A DNA stretch of 64,000 bases from Blasia pusilla (taxonomy: Eukaryota; Marchantiophyta; Marchantiopsida; Blasiales). The stretch is taken from contig CM114275.1 in NCBI GenBank assembly GCA_050084515.1, positions 26,102,001 to 26,166,000 of the forward strand, given 5' to 3'. The notes under the pieces were generated by a model, which ran no database searches, had not been told where the DNA came from, and worked only from the letters and a program-made list of their open reading frames with translations. Shown here piece by piece: positions 1 to 8,440 of the stretch. Position numbers and translations under genes: made by a program. How positions within the stretch are numbered: position 1 is the stretch's first letter; the number at the start of each line of letters is the position of its first letter.

Positions 1-1198
1 GGGTGTAGAGGAGTTTGTGAGCACATCGCCACACATTGTGAGTGGTCCTACTAGTTGGGCGTACGAGATGGACGACGGGGTAGAGGACGCGTGAGGTTTT
101 CAAGTGCGATGAGAGGCACGATTGAGTTCACGATTTTATAGCGAGTTTAGGAGTTGGTGCGAAATGGGCCGGGAACTCTAGAGAGTTCAACCCGTTTACA
201 GCATGGAACGGTATGTTCCAGCATCTAGAGGGGGCGCCCATGGAGATATGCATGTGAGATCGAGGCGTGGAGGCTCTACTATGACCCACATTATGTGTCA
301 TGGACGGAGCCGTTCCCAGATGAGGAGGAGGAGTCAGGAGAGGCTACTGCCTCTTCCACTAGTGACGTTTTAGGAGGGGTCACTCGCACGGGAGCAGTTG
401 CACCGTCTAGTCGGGTTCGTCCCAGGTTCAACCCTGTGGTTGAGTTCTTTGCTGAGTTGAGGGCGAGCTACCAGGGGGTATGGACGGAGAAGTTACGGAG
501 CATCCACGACTTCCACAGGCGCTCGGGTGAGAGTTTGCGTGAGGCTTACACTCGCTTGCGCCGGTTGATCAACGTCACTTAGGGGTGACAGAGGCTCAGG
601 CTATCCAGTCATGGTATGCGATCTTTCGACCGGACCTGCGGACACGGGTGCGGGAGGGGGTTCTTATGAACACCTCCCCACGTTGAGAGATGTTTTTAGG
701 ACCGCCGAGAACATTGAGCGCAACATGGCGGAGGAGAGCGTAGCCACCATGGGTTCTGGCGAGAGCGATCCACGATTGTATCGCACCACCTGTGCGGCAA
801 CGTGACTCGAGATAGGTCGACGCGGGCACCACGAGCTCGGGGAGGATACCGAGAGGCCGTGCCACGAGACCTTCATATGCGGCCAGCAAAGAAAGCAGCC
901 GCCTACTATTACTTGTTGGTCATGTGGTGGAGCCCATCATCAGCGCGATTGCACTCGTCAGGGTCATGGACGTGTGCCTCAGCATGGAGGAGGAGATGGT
1001 GCTGCACCAGGAGGTTATCAGTGTGACTATTGTCAGAGGTATGGTCATACACGCGCCAGGTGTTTTAGTTTACATCCTGAGTTACGTCTGGACCGAGGGC
1101 CAGAGAGGGCACCAGAGCGAGTAGCCGGTCCGGGTGGGCCTAGAGATCGTGCTCCAGGTGGTCCCGTTGGGGGACGAGGAGCTGGAGTTGCCCGATAG
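1..1198 (+). pseudogene. gag of Gypsy copy A, two CCHC zinc knuckles
   Basis: Structural protein of the element, which packages its RNA. The capsid-like part lies around 400-780 and is spread over two frames, so it is frameshifted near 580-600. Two zinc knuckles follow: one at 914-952 (Cys-x2-Cys-x3-His-x4-Cys) and one at 1022-1063 (Cys-x2-Cys-x4-His-x4-Cys, YCQRYGHTRARC), then a Gly/Arg-rich stretch. The frame of the second knuckle continues through a TAG at 1196-1198 into the protease part, so gag and protease were probably one frame originally. The start of gag cannot be placed because the region before 295 is degenerate. Confidence 0.8.
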
Positions 1199-2668
1199 GG
1201 TGGTGGAGTTGCCCGTGGAGGAGGTAGAGTACCACCACCTAGACGCGCCGAGGGAGATGCCGGACGTGAGGCTGGGATGGCTGCTCAGATACAGCAGCTA
1301 CAGGAGCAGATTGCCGCTATGGCATTGAGGTTACCCGATGCCGGATCCGTGGCATCGACATCATATGGAGCAGCCAGAGATCTGGAGGATCCTGGATGGA
1401 TGTGCGGGGTTGCCCAGATGGAGGCCGCCGCAGTTGTGACGCGTGGAGCAGCCGCAGAGTTGGATCCACAGCGAGGGGAAGCCAGTAGACAGACTAGGCT
1501 TCCTCAATCTTTCACGTTGTCCGAAGCGATGAGGACCCCATCGATGGGTCCTCATCAAAGTTCCTGGAGAGTTGGTAATGTTGTTGGTGTGCAAGCACGG
1601 AGGGCGATGGGAGAAGCGAGTGCGACGACTCCTATTGTTGATGCTCAAGAGGGGCATGTGTCGAGCACGTTGTTGGGGGCGGCCACCGTTGTGTACCGCA
1701 CTCCTTTATTTTCTGCTTCCGATGTTGTGACGTTGGGAGGTACGCCCGCCGAGGCTTTTCGGCTGGCCGCTTCACTATGTGAGCGCGGAGTTGGAGTTCC
1801 TGCATCACATTCAGAGGTGATTGCAGAGGAGGTGATGGACCTGCCCTTGGAGCGGATGCTCGGGCCGTCCACGTCAGATTCATGGCAGGCTGCGGCTGCT
1901 AGGATGGCGGAGATGCCCGCTAGACCCGCGATAGAGCGTGCCATGGCTTCTCCTGGTGTTGTGTTGCTGGATAACCGAGGAGAGGTCTTCCAGTTGGTGA
2001 GTCCTGGAGGTAGAGCTTTTAGTCCACAGCGCGTCTTGTTGGATTCAGGAGCGCAACCCTTGATGTTGGGGAAAGCGTCATTTAGAGGATTGGGCTTGAC
2101 GAGAGCCGATGTGGAGTGTTGTCCATTTCGGATACAAACATCCTTGGGTGGAGCGAGTACCACACAGTATATCACCCGACAGGAGGTTGTGGTGAGGATT
2201 CGCCCGGGACATCCTGCAGATGAGTCCGTGGTGCGCGCCAAGGCGATAGTGACTGATGCTGAGTCCTACAACGTCTTGGTTGGTGGAGCAGTGTTATACC
2301 CGATGGGGTTTTCCCTGGATTACTGGGAGGAGTCAGCGTCCTACAGACCAGGATGGCTGTCTGGTGATGGGCGCCTTGGCTCATTACCCGTTCGATTCAC
2401 AGGTGCAGTGATCGAGCAACGGCTCGGAGAGATGGCGACCTTAGCAGCATTTAGCAGTGCCATCACTTGGCCTAGTCATTTGATTGAGGGACATGTCCAT
2501 GCAGAGGATACTCCCGTTCCTGACATTTCTATGGAGAGGAGTGTTATGGTAGCTGCATCATTCCGTGGAGGAGAGGTGCCGCTGTGGGGCTCGACTAAGG
2601 AGCTTCAACGATTGGCGGATCGCAAGACGTGCGGCAGCGTGGAGCGAGGCGTTTGCACCAGAGCGTGA
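1199..2668 (+). pseudogene. aspartic protease region of Gypsy copy A
   Basis: Retropepsin that matures the polyprotein. The open stretch 1277-2668 (463 codons) starts with a Gln-rich coiled-coil-like segment (AQIQQLQEQIAAM). The active-site motif LLDSGAQPLML follows, with the catalytic Asp at 2042-2044. A C-terminal protease strand resembling the family's ILLG motif (YNVLVGGAVLYP) lies near 2270-2300. The last 30 or so codons, after about 2630, are out of register. Copy C aligns here with one base fewer between the codons around 2620 and 2645, and in C the frame runs straight into the methyltransferase. The stop at 2666-2668 is therefore an artefact of a 1-nt insertion in copy A. Confidence 0.82.
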
Positions 2669-3713
2669 CGGGTCTGAGGAACCCGAGGTAGCGGGGAGTG
2701 CTACGATGACACCCTTGGATACTACACCCATTGTGTGGTGTACCCCGGAGGAGGGTATTCGAGTGTTAGATCTCTTTGGAGGGATTAGCACCGGGTTAGC
2801 TGCTGTTTTGCAGGCAGGAGTGCGAGTACAGCAATACTTGTATGTGGAGAGTGATGATGTTGCGAGGCGTGTCTTACTACGACATGTGGCGCAATTACGC
2901 CTACGTTTTCCTGACTTATTGTCTGCGTCCGCAGTACAGGGGTACCAGAGTTCCCTACCGAGGGATATTTTGTTGTTGGGGGCGCAGGACTTAGAGCGGG
3001 TAGGGACCATTGATTTGGTCATTGCCGGTTGGCCATGTCAGGGCCAATCGAGTGCTGGACGAGGCAGCGGGTTGGCTGACACTCGGTCCAGGTTGTTTTG
3101 GGAGATGTTGAGGGTCTTACGGCAGTTGCAGGAGCACCAGTCTCGTTCTCCAGCCTACATTTTGGAGAATGTGCCGATCTTAGGAGACTCCAGGTCACGG
3201 GTCGTGACAAGTGCTCATCAGGTGCGTGCCTGGATCGGCCCAACAGTGTTCTTGGATGCGGCGAGTGTAGGTTCTAGAGCCCATCGCCCGCGTCTATGGT
3301 GGACCAACTTGGTGCCCCATGCGGTGTTATGGAGGGCGTATGCGAGAGTGGAGCGCCCCTCCCCTTTGTTAGTGGATTCCATTCTGGATCTAGGTCGTCG
3401 ATCACAGGCAGTGAGGCACGATGATCGACCACCGCCGATCGTGGGTCACGGGGTAGGCAGGCCGCGGGCAGCCTTGCCCACGTTTGTGAGTTTTCCCGCT
3501 TCCTATGCATACAAGGAGGCCGGTCCTAGCTTGGTTTGGGATGACCAGGTTCAGCGGTTGGTGGAGCCCAACGCCGACGAGAGAGAGCGAGCGATGGGAT
3601 TTCCCACAGGAGTGACGGCAGTACCATCAGTGTTAGAGGCATCACGACGCCATGTCTTGGGTCAGGCGATGGACCTGAACTGCTTGACATGGATCTCGGC
3701 TTGGGAGCGGTGA
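2565..3713 (+). CDS. DNMT3-like DNA (cytosine-5) methyltransferase domain inside the retrotransposon
   Basis: Open frame of 382 codons between protease and reverse transcriptase; true homology begins near 2680. Motifs appear in canonical, unpermuted order. Motif I is VLDLFGGISTG (2763-2795). Motif IV is WPCQGQSS, with the catalytic Cys codon at 3036-3038. Motif VI is ILENVPIL (Glu codon 3165-3167). Motif VIII is AHRPRLWWTN (3279-3308), close to the AHRARYFWGN form typical of DNMT3. Motif IX-like ERERAMGFP is near 3585, and motif X-like HVLGQAMDLN near 3651. The order and the motif VIII and IX forms fit DNMT3 rather than permuted plant DRM enzymes. Expected activity is S-adenosylmethionine-dependent methylation of cytosine C5. 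It is probably part of a polyprotein: its stop coincides with a 2-nt loss relative to copy C, where the frame continues. Whether this copy is active is unknown. Confidence 0.88.
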   Translation: MEERCRCGARLRSFNDWRIARRAAAWSEAFAPERDGSEEPEVAGSATMTPLDTTPIVWCTPEEGIRVLDLFGGISTGLAAVLQAGVRVQQYLYVESDDVARRVLLRHVAQLRLRFPDLLSASAVQGYQSSLPRDILLLGAQDLERVGTIDLVIAGWPCQGQSSAGRGSGLADTRSRLFWEMLRVLRQLQEHQSRSPAYILENVPILGDSRSRVVTSAHQVRAWIGPTVFLDAASVGSRAHRPRLWWTNLVPHAVLWRAYARVERPSPLLVDSILDLGRRSQAVRHDDRPPPIVGHGVGRPRAALPTFVSFPASYAYKEAGPSLVWDDQVQRLVEPNADERERAMGFPTGVTAVPSVLEASRRHVLGQAMDLNCLTWISAWER

Positions 3714-4990
3714 AGAGCGTCGTATGAGATCGCGACAGATCACAGGCCGGTTGCGTTGCAGGAGCCCCATGCCTACCGAGACGGTGGAGGCAATGGTGGG
3801 GACGAGACCCGAGGAGATCTAGGCACCAGGGAGATCGGGAGAGACACCCTTGGACTTCTTGGGATTTTTGAAGGTACGCAAGGAGATGATAGCCACAAAG
3901 ATCGAGCGTGGTTTGGCACGCACGTGGAGGAGATAGAGTTTGCGTTGGTGCAGGAGAGCGGGCGAGTGTTGTTGTTCGAGACGGGTTGCACCATAGCAAC
4001 CACCGATACCCGCTATGTTGGAGAGTCCTACCGTAGTCACGATGGAGACTTGGGAGCCAGATATGGGCCCTAAGTTGACAGGAGGAGAGCGGCGCCGAAT
4101 ACATCAGTTCCTCAGGAGTTATAGGAGCTGCTTTGCGTTTAGCATGGAGGATTTGGGTACGGTGAAGGGACCGGGGATCCGCATTGAGTTGTCGAGTGAT
4201 ATGCCGATCTTCCGACGACCCTACAAGTACAGTGGTATGGAGAGGGCTCTGATTCAGAGTAGGAGCCAAGACTTGGTCGGAGCAGGACTAGTGGAGATGT
4301 CGCATGGGGAGTATGCATCTGCCACTGTGATGCTCGCCAAGAAGGATGTGCATGGAAACTGGACGGATAGGCGGATGTGTGGGGATTACCGACCTATCAA
4401 TCGGTAGACGAAGTCCGATAGGTATGCCATGGCCACCCCTGAGGAGATCTTTGATGCGATTGGTCACGCAAAGGTCTTCAGTTCATTGGATTTGCGAGCT
4501 GGATACCATCAGCTGCCTATCAGATTGGAGGACAAAAAAGAAGACGGCATTTTGGGGCATCGATCCTCACGGGAAGGATTGTTTGTACCAGTGGCGGTTC
4601 TTACCATTTGGGTTAAAGAACGCCCCGGCTGAGTTTCAGAGGGTCATGGATAGGATCTTGGCTGGTTTGGATTTTGCTAGGTGTTATATTGATGACATCG
4701 TAGTCTTTAGCGCCACGGTTGGGGAGCATGAGCAACATCTAGAGGAGGTGTTTCGACGATTGCAATTACATGGGCTGAAGCTACATCCAGGCAAGTGCAA
4801 GTTCTTCTACGACCAGATTGAGTACTTGGGTCATACGATATACCCAGGGGGCCTTGGTGTTCAACAGACGAAGGTAGAGGCTATCTCACGCATTCCACGC
4901 CCTACAGATGTGAGCCGTGTTCGCGCATTCATGGGATTGGCGAACTTCTATCGGCGATTCGTCAAGGGATTCAGATTCGATTATGGCCAC
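3714..4990 (+). pseudogene. linker and reverse transcriptase of Gypsy copy A
   Basis: RNA-dependent DNA polymerase. An acidic linker at 3756-4073 is followed by the RT domain from about 4100. Recognisable blocks are WTDRRMCGDYRPINR (4363-4405), FSSLDLRAGYHQLPIR (4480-4527), FLPFGLKNAPAEFQRVMDR (about 4600-4653), the catalytic YIDDIVVFS (YIDD at 4685-4696) and the thumb block RVRAFMGLANFYRRFV (about 4918-4967). A TAG at 4406-4408 and shifts near 4540-4560 and after 4970 break the frame, so no active enzyme is made. In copy C, the codons aligned with the TAG and the first shift are open. Confidence 0.9.
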
Positions 4991-6623
4991 CGACCTTGCT
5001 CACCAAGGTGGATCACGAGTGGCAGGGGATGAGCAGAGCGAGCATTTCGATTGCTCAAGGACAGTTGACGTCGCACCCATCTTGAGGAGACCGATCAGGG
5101 GGCGTCCTTTCCAGTTGCACACAGATTGGAGCATGTTGGGGCTTGGAGCGGTGCTCACCCAACATGATGATGAGGGTAGAGAGTTTGTGGTGGCTTACGC
5201 TAGCCGCTCGAACAACGCTGCAGAGGCGGCACACTCGTATGAGGGTGAGTGCTTGGTCGGTGTGGGTGTCGCGCATTTTAGGTGTTACTTATTCGGCAAC
5301 CCCTTTACCATCATCACTGATCATCAACCACTGAAGTGGTTGATGGAGTCCGACAAGCTTACAGGGAAGCTTGCGAGATGGGCTATGTTGTTGCAGGAGT
5401 ATGATTTTCAAGTGGTACATAGACCTGGAACGCTCAACCAGGATGCAGATGGGTTGAGTCGTAACCCATGCCTGAGTCAGCGAGATGCGACTGGAGCTCA
5501 ATGGCATGGAGAGAATGATGAGGAGTCGGTGCCAGGATGGCACGCGTCAGCCTATTTAGGCATGTTGGCTATGGAGAGCCATAGTGTGGAGACTTCGATG
5601 GCGAGGTCTAGTGGAGAGTCTTTGGATCCCGAGGCCATTGAGGACACGACAAGTGGCCGAGATATTCATGATGATGGAGTAGTCTTAGAGTACCTTCGTA
5701 CAGGCAGCCTTGCGAGCACCATGGATGCTAGAGAGCGGGATCGGATCCTACAGCGGGCCAGACGGTTCCGTTGGGAGGGAATACATGTTTTGAGGGTTTG
5801 GGAGGATGGCAGAGTACGCGTAGTGCCGCATCCTTTGCAGAGAGCACGACTAGTGCAGCATGCCCACGAGGAGTTGGGTCACTTTGGGGTGAAGCGGACG
5901 TATAGCTTGCTCCAGATTCAGTATTGGTGGCGAGGCATGCAGACTGACGTTCAGCAATTTGTTGCCAGGTGCATGGTGTGTGATCGGGTCCGAGCATCGT
6001 TCAATGCTCCGACTCCACAGTTGCATCCATTACCGATCATGGGCTTAGGGTATAGATGGAGTTTGGATTTTGCAGGACCTTTGCCCTTGACGGAGCGTCA
6101 CAGTCGTTATGTGTTGGTGATGGTCAAGCACTTCTCGAAGTGGATCGAGTTGGTTGCATTTCCTGACAAAGCAAGTGAGGGAGTAGCTTATGCCTTCCTT
6201 GACAGAGTCTTTGAGTCATTATGGCGCACCATCCGAGGTGTTGATGACGAGGTAACGAAGTTTTGCGGTGAGTTCCAGGCCTTGTGTGATCAGGCGCTGA
6301 TCGACCACGGCACGACTTCGCGAGATCATCCTGAGGCGGATGGATTAGCGGAGAGAGTTGTGCAGACGGTGAAGAGGGGTTTACGCAAGTATGGCTTGCA
6401 GAGAGGTCACCTAGAGATTGGGACCTCCGTTTCCATGGTTGGCGATGGGATCAGATTCAGCAGCAGCATCCTTAGCGTCTTTTTCACCGTACTTGCTACT
6501 TTATGGCGAGAGCCGATTTACTGCGGCCATTCGCCCGAGATCTTTGGTGAGGTGGTGAACCTTGATGACCGGATGTATGGGTGCGAGCATGTTCTCAGAG
6601 GGCTGAGTTATTTTGGAGAGTGA
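4991..6623 (+). pseudogene. RNase H and integrase of Gypsy copy A
   Basis: A long open stretch (4917-6623) carries RNase H and most of integrase. RNase H acidic residues are visible in LHTDWSMLGLGA, YEGECLVG, ITDHQPLKWL and NQDADGLSR (about 5115-5460). Integrase begins with the zinc-binding HHCC part (HEELGHFG ... CMVCDR, about 5860-5985). The catalytic core has the first Asp in WSLDFAGPLPL (about 6060) and the Glu in DHPEADGLAERVVQTVK (about 6325-6375). The region of the second Asp (6215-6260) is scrambled: copy C reads a clean TDEGTEF there, while copy A has an extra base and later compensating changes. The frame is lost again after about 6420. Confidence 0.9.
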
Positions 6624-7092
6624 TGCCCATGACGTTCGAGAACTTGGCGATTGCACAACATTGGGATACGTTGAGGTATGCGACTATTCGAGGTGGTGGT
6701 TATCGACCAACTATCCGGAGGTTTCATCAGGGAGATTATGTCTATTTGCAGCAGACGGCACCGACGACGTTGGATGTGATCGCAGGCGCACTATCCGAGA
6801 GTGCGTGACATTTTGCCATCGGGTGTTCTCTTGCTGGAGGGACGCGATGGTATGGTATGGAAGGACCATGTGCGTAATTGTGCGCCATGTCACCTTCCTA
6901 ACATTGATGGTACAGTAGATCCGAGCTTAGTAGTAGTTCCTGCAGGCTTGCGTTGTATGTTGTGTGGTTCTGCCCGTGGTGTGGCCACGATGCTAGTCTG
7001 TGATGGGTGTTCGAGAGGATAGCATATGGCATGTTTGACGCCACCTCTCACTAGGGTTCCTCAGGGACGATGGATGTGTCCCAGATGTACAT
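6624..7092 (+). pseudogene. integrase C-terminal region and PHD finger of Gypsy copy A
   Basis: Continuation of the polyprotein after the integrase core. Around 6790-6910 (with one frameshift) lies a conserved block with PSGVLLLEGRDGMVWKDH and CAPCHLP. It is followed by a C4HC3 PHD finger at 6954-7088: CMLC, then CDGC, then His-Met-Ala-Cys, then CPRC. PHD fingers usually read histone H3 tails, so the domain could tether the integration complex to chromatin; that role is inferred. A TAG at 7020-7022 replaces the conserved Trp just before the zinc-binding His, so the finger is broken here. Copy C has it intact at 59192-59326. Confidence 0.85.
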
Positions 7093-7253
7093 AGAGAAGG
7101 TAGTTCTACATTGCGACTTGTGTCTATGACATGGATGACAAGGAGGCGACTAACGATGGGGCCACATGAGCACCCGGCCTTCTTGCTCTTAGCGTCAGAG
7201 ATGTATGTCATGGTAGGTAGGGATAGATGGCTATCTGGAGTTAGAGGACCTAA

Positions 7254-7272
7254 CCACCAGCTAGGGGGGCGA
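7254..7272 (+). promoter_or_regulatory. polypurine tract (plus-strand primer site)
   Basis: CTAGGGGGGCGAT near the 3' end of the internal region is the only G-rich tract there and is kept in copies B and C. It is the likely polypurine tract. Unusually, it is separated from the 3' LTR by a 127-bp copy of the LTR end. Confidence 0.6.
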
Positions 7273-7399
7273 TTGGAGATATTTTGGTTCTTCTTGTCTC
7301 GTTGTTTGGATGCCATGAGTTAGCATGGGATCATGCGTGTTTGTGTGTGTGTTCGGTGACAGCGATGTATGTTGTGTAGCGATGTGTATGCGCACGACA
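7273..7399 (+). repeat. 127-bp internal duplicate of the LTR 3' end (R1)
   Basis: Direct repeat of 7914-8040, the last 127 bp of the LTR. It starts TTGGAGATATTTTGG and ends GCGCACGACA. The same arrangement (tract, R1, LTR ending in R2) is present in copies B and C, so it is a family feature and not a local accident. Confidence 0.85.
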
Positions 7400-7501
7400 G
7401 CTGTCACGTCTTTTAGGATAGATCGATGGGATCTAATAGAGCGCCTTCATGAGTAGTGGAGGACACGTCCAGTAGGTCGAGGGTGACTCTTTGAGGCCCT
7501 T

Positions 7502-7525
7502 GGAAACCTGAGATAGCAGGTTTCC
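7502..7525 (+). other. conserved LTR stem-loop 1
   Basis: Perfect 9-bp stem GGAAACCTG / CAGGTTTCC around a 6-nt loop. It recurs in the LTRs of copies C and D (AGAGAG loop; D has one G-U-type change). It is imperfect in B. Confidence 0.6.
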
Positions 7526-7623
7526 CTTCGTTCGGCTCATTTGGAGCCATATTGAGGAACTTACTATTTTAGGTAAGTACCATTTTGAGTATATGATCGA
7601 CTTACTATTTTTGGTAAGTGGCC

Positions 7624-7647
7624 CTTGACCTCCTACATCAGGTCAAG
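7624..7647 (+). other. conserved LTR stem-loop 2 with compensatory change
   Basis: Stem CTTGACCT / AGGTCAAG with loop CCTACATC. Copy C has the same stem. The solo LTR at 54851 has CTCTTGACGT / ACGTCAAGAG (55246-55273): a C-G pair is exchanged for G-C while the loop is unchanged. This suggests the structure, not just the sequence, is selected in the RNA. Confidence 0.6.
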
Positions 7648-8220
7648 AGCCAAGGAGGTGACTTGGGAGAATAGGTTACCATGGAGAGAGCTTGGGAGAG
7701 GAGAGGGGTATACCTCAAGGAGAGAGAGCTTGAGAGCTCATTCTCTCTTTGTTGAACCTCTTGGCATGAGGCGGCGGAGCTATGGTACCTTGCCTTGTGA
7801 GTGTAACCCAAGCCTCTCATTAGGAGAGTGGGTTTGGTTTGGCATGAGAGAGAGTGCACACCTTTGAGAGCTATGGTGTGAGATGGTGGAGAGAGAGATT
7901 GGATCTTACTTTATTGGAAATATTTTGGTTCTTCTTGTCTCGTTGTTTGGATGCCATGAGTTAGCATGGGATCATGCGTGTTTGTGTGTGTGTTCGGTGA
8001 CAGCGATATATGTTGTGTAGCGATGTGTATGCGCACGACAAAGAGGCATTCCTTATCATCTAACTTAGTTAGATGAAACAAAACCAAGATCAAAGACAAC
8101 TCAATAGGATAGGTGGCGAGTAGAGAGATGTTTGTTCCTAATTCAAAATGTCATGTTATTAATTCAAAATTTCTTTATAGTTATTCAATAAGAAATATTT
8201 TCTTACGGTCTCGTTCAATG

Positions 8221-8440
8221 TCCGGGGAGAACCGGGGTTACGTGTTGACCTAGCCGGAAGAAATTTAGAATTTCCGATTCACTTTGCAAATCAACGGCCA
8301 AAAACCGGCAAAATACAGGGATTCTCCTTTGTATTTGTATTTCTTTAGCCGGCCGGATTCAAGAAAATATCAAATACCGTTCTGGTCTGTAGATACCGGA
8401 AATGTACCGGTTCTCGCCAAAAAACTACCCGGACCCTGGT
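8221..8440 (+). repeat. dispersed repeat X, copy 1
   Basis: About 220 bp, closely related to 31261-31484. It begins CCGGGGAGAACCGGGGTTAC and ends CCCGGACCCTGGT, with many CCGG-containing words. I see no coding capacity and no clear terminal inverted repeat or target duplication. It may be a non-autonomous element or a solo LTR. Confidence 0.6.

Larger units (their letters stand above)
1..8040 (+). mobile_element. Ty3/Gypsy retrotransposon copy A with methyltransferase and PHD domains
   Basis: LTR retrotransposon whose 5' LTR lies left of the window. Visible order: gag with two zinc knuckles, aspartic protease, DNMT3-like cytosine methyltransferase, reverse transcriptase, RNase H, integrase, PHD finger, polypurine tract, 3' LTR. 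Reverse transcriptase before integrase marks it as Gypsy type. The reading frame is broken by several stops and frameshifts (for example a stop at 1196-1198, a shift near 2620-2670, a 2-nt loss near 3700, a stop at 4406, shifts in the integrase and a stop at 7020-7022), so this copy is dead. Copies B (49969-51095) and C (58223-64000) and solo LTRs at 37086 and 54851 belong to the same family. Confidence 0.93.
7402..8040 (+). repeat. 3' LTR of Gypsy copy A
   Basis: A 639-bp LTR starting TGTCACGTCTTTTAGG and ending TATGCGCACGACA. The borders are deduced from solo LTRs at 37086-37733 and 54851-55495, which start and end at the same points. Two internal stem-loops are conserved between copies (7502-7525 and 7624-7647). 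Long CT/GA-rich stretches lie at 7680-7760 and 7890. Confidence 0.85.

Noticed and set aside
1361-1657. Minus-strand open stretches across Gypsy copy A (and similar antisense frames elsewhere)
   Set aside because: They are antisense shadows of the protease and pol frames, which carry clear motifs on the other strand.
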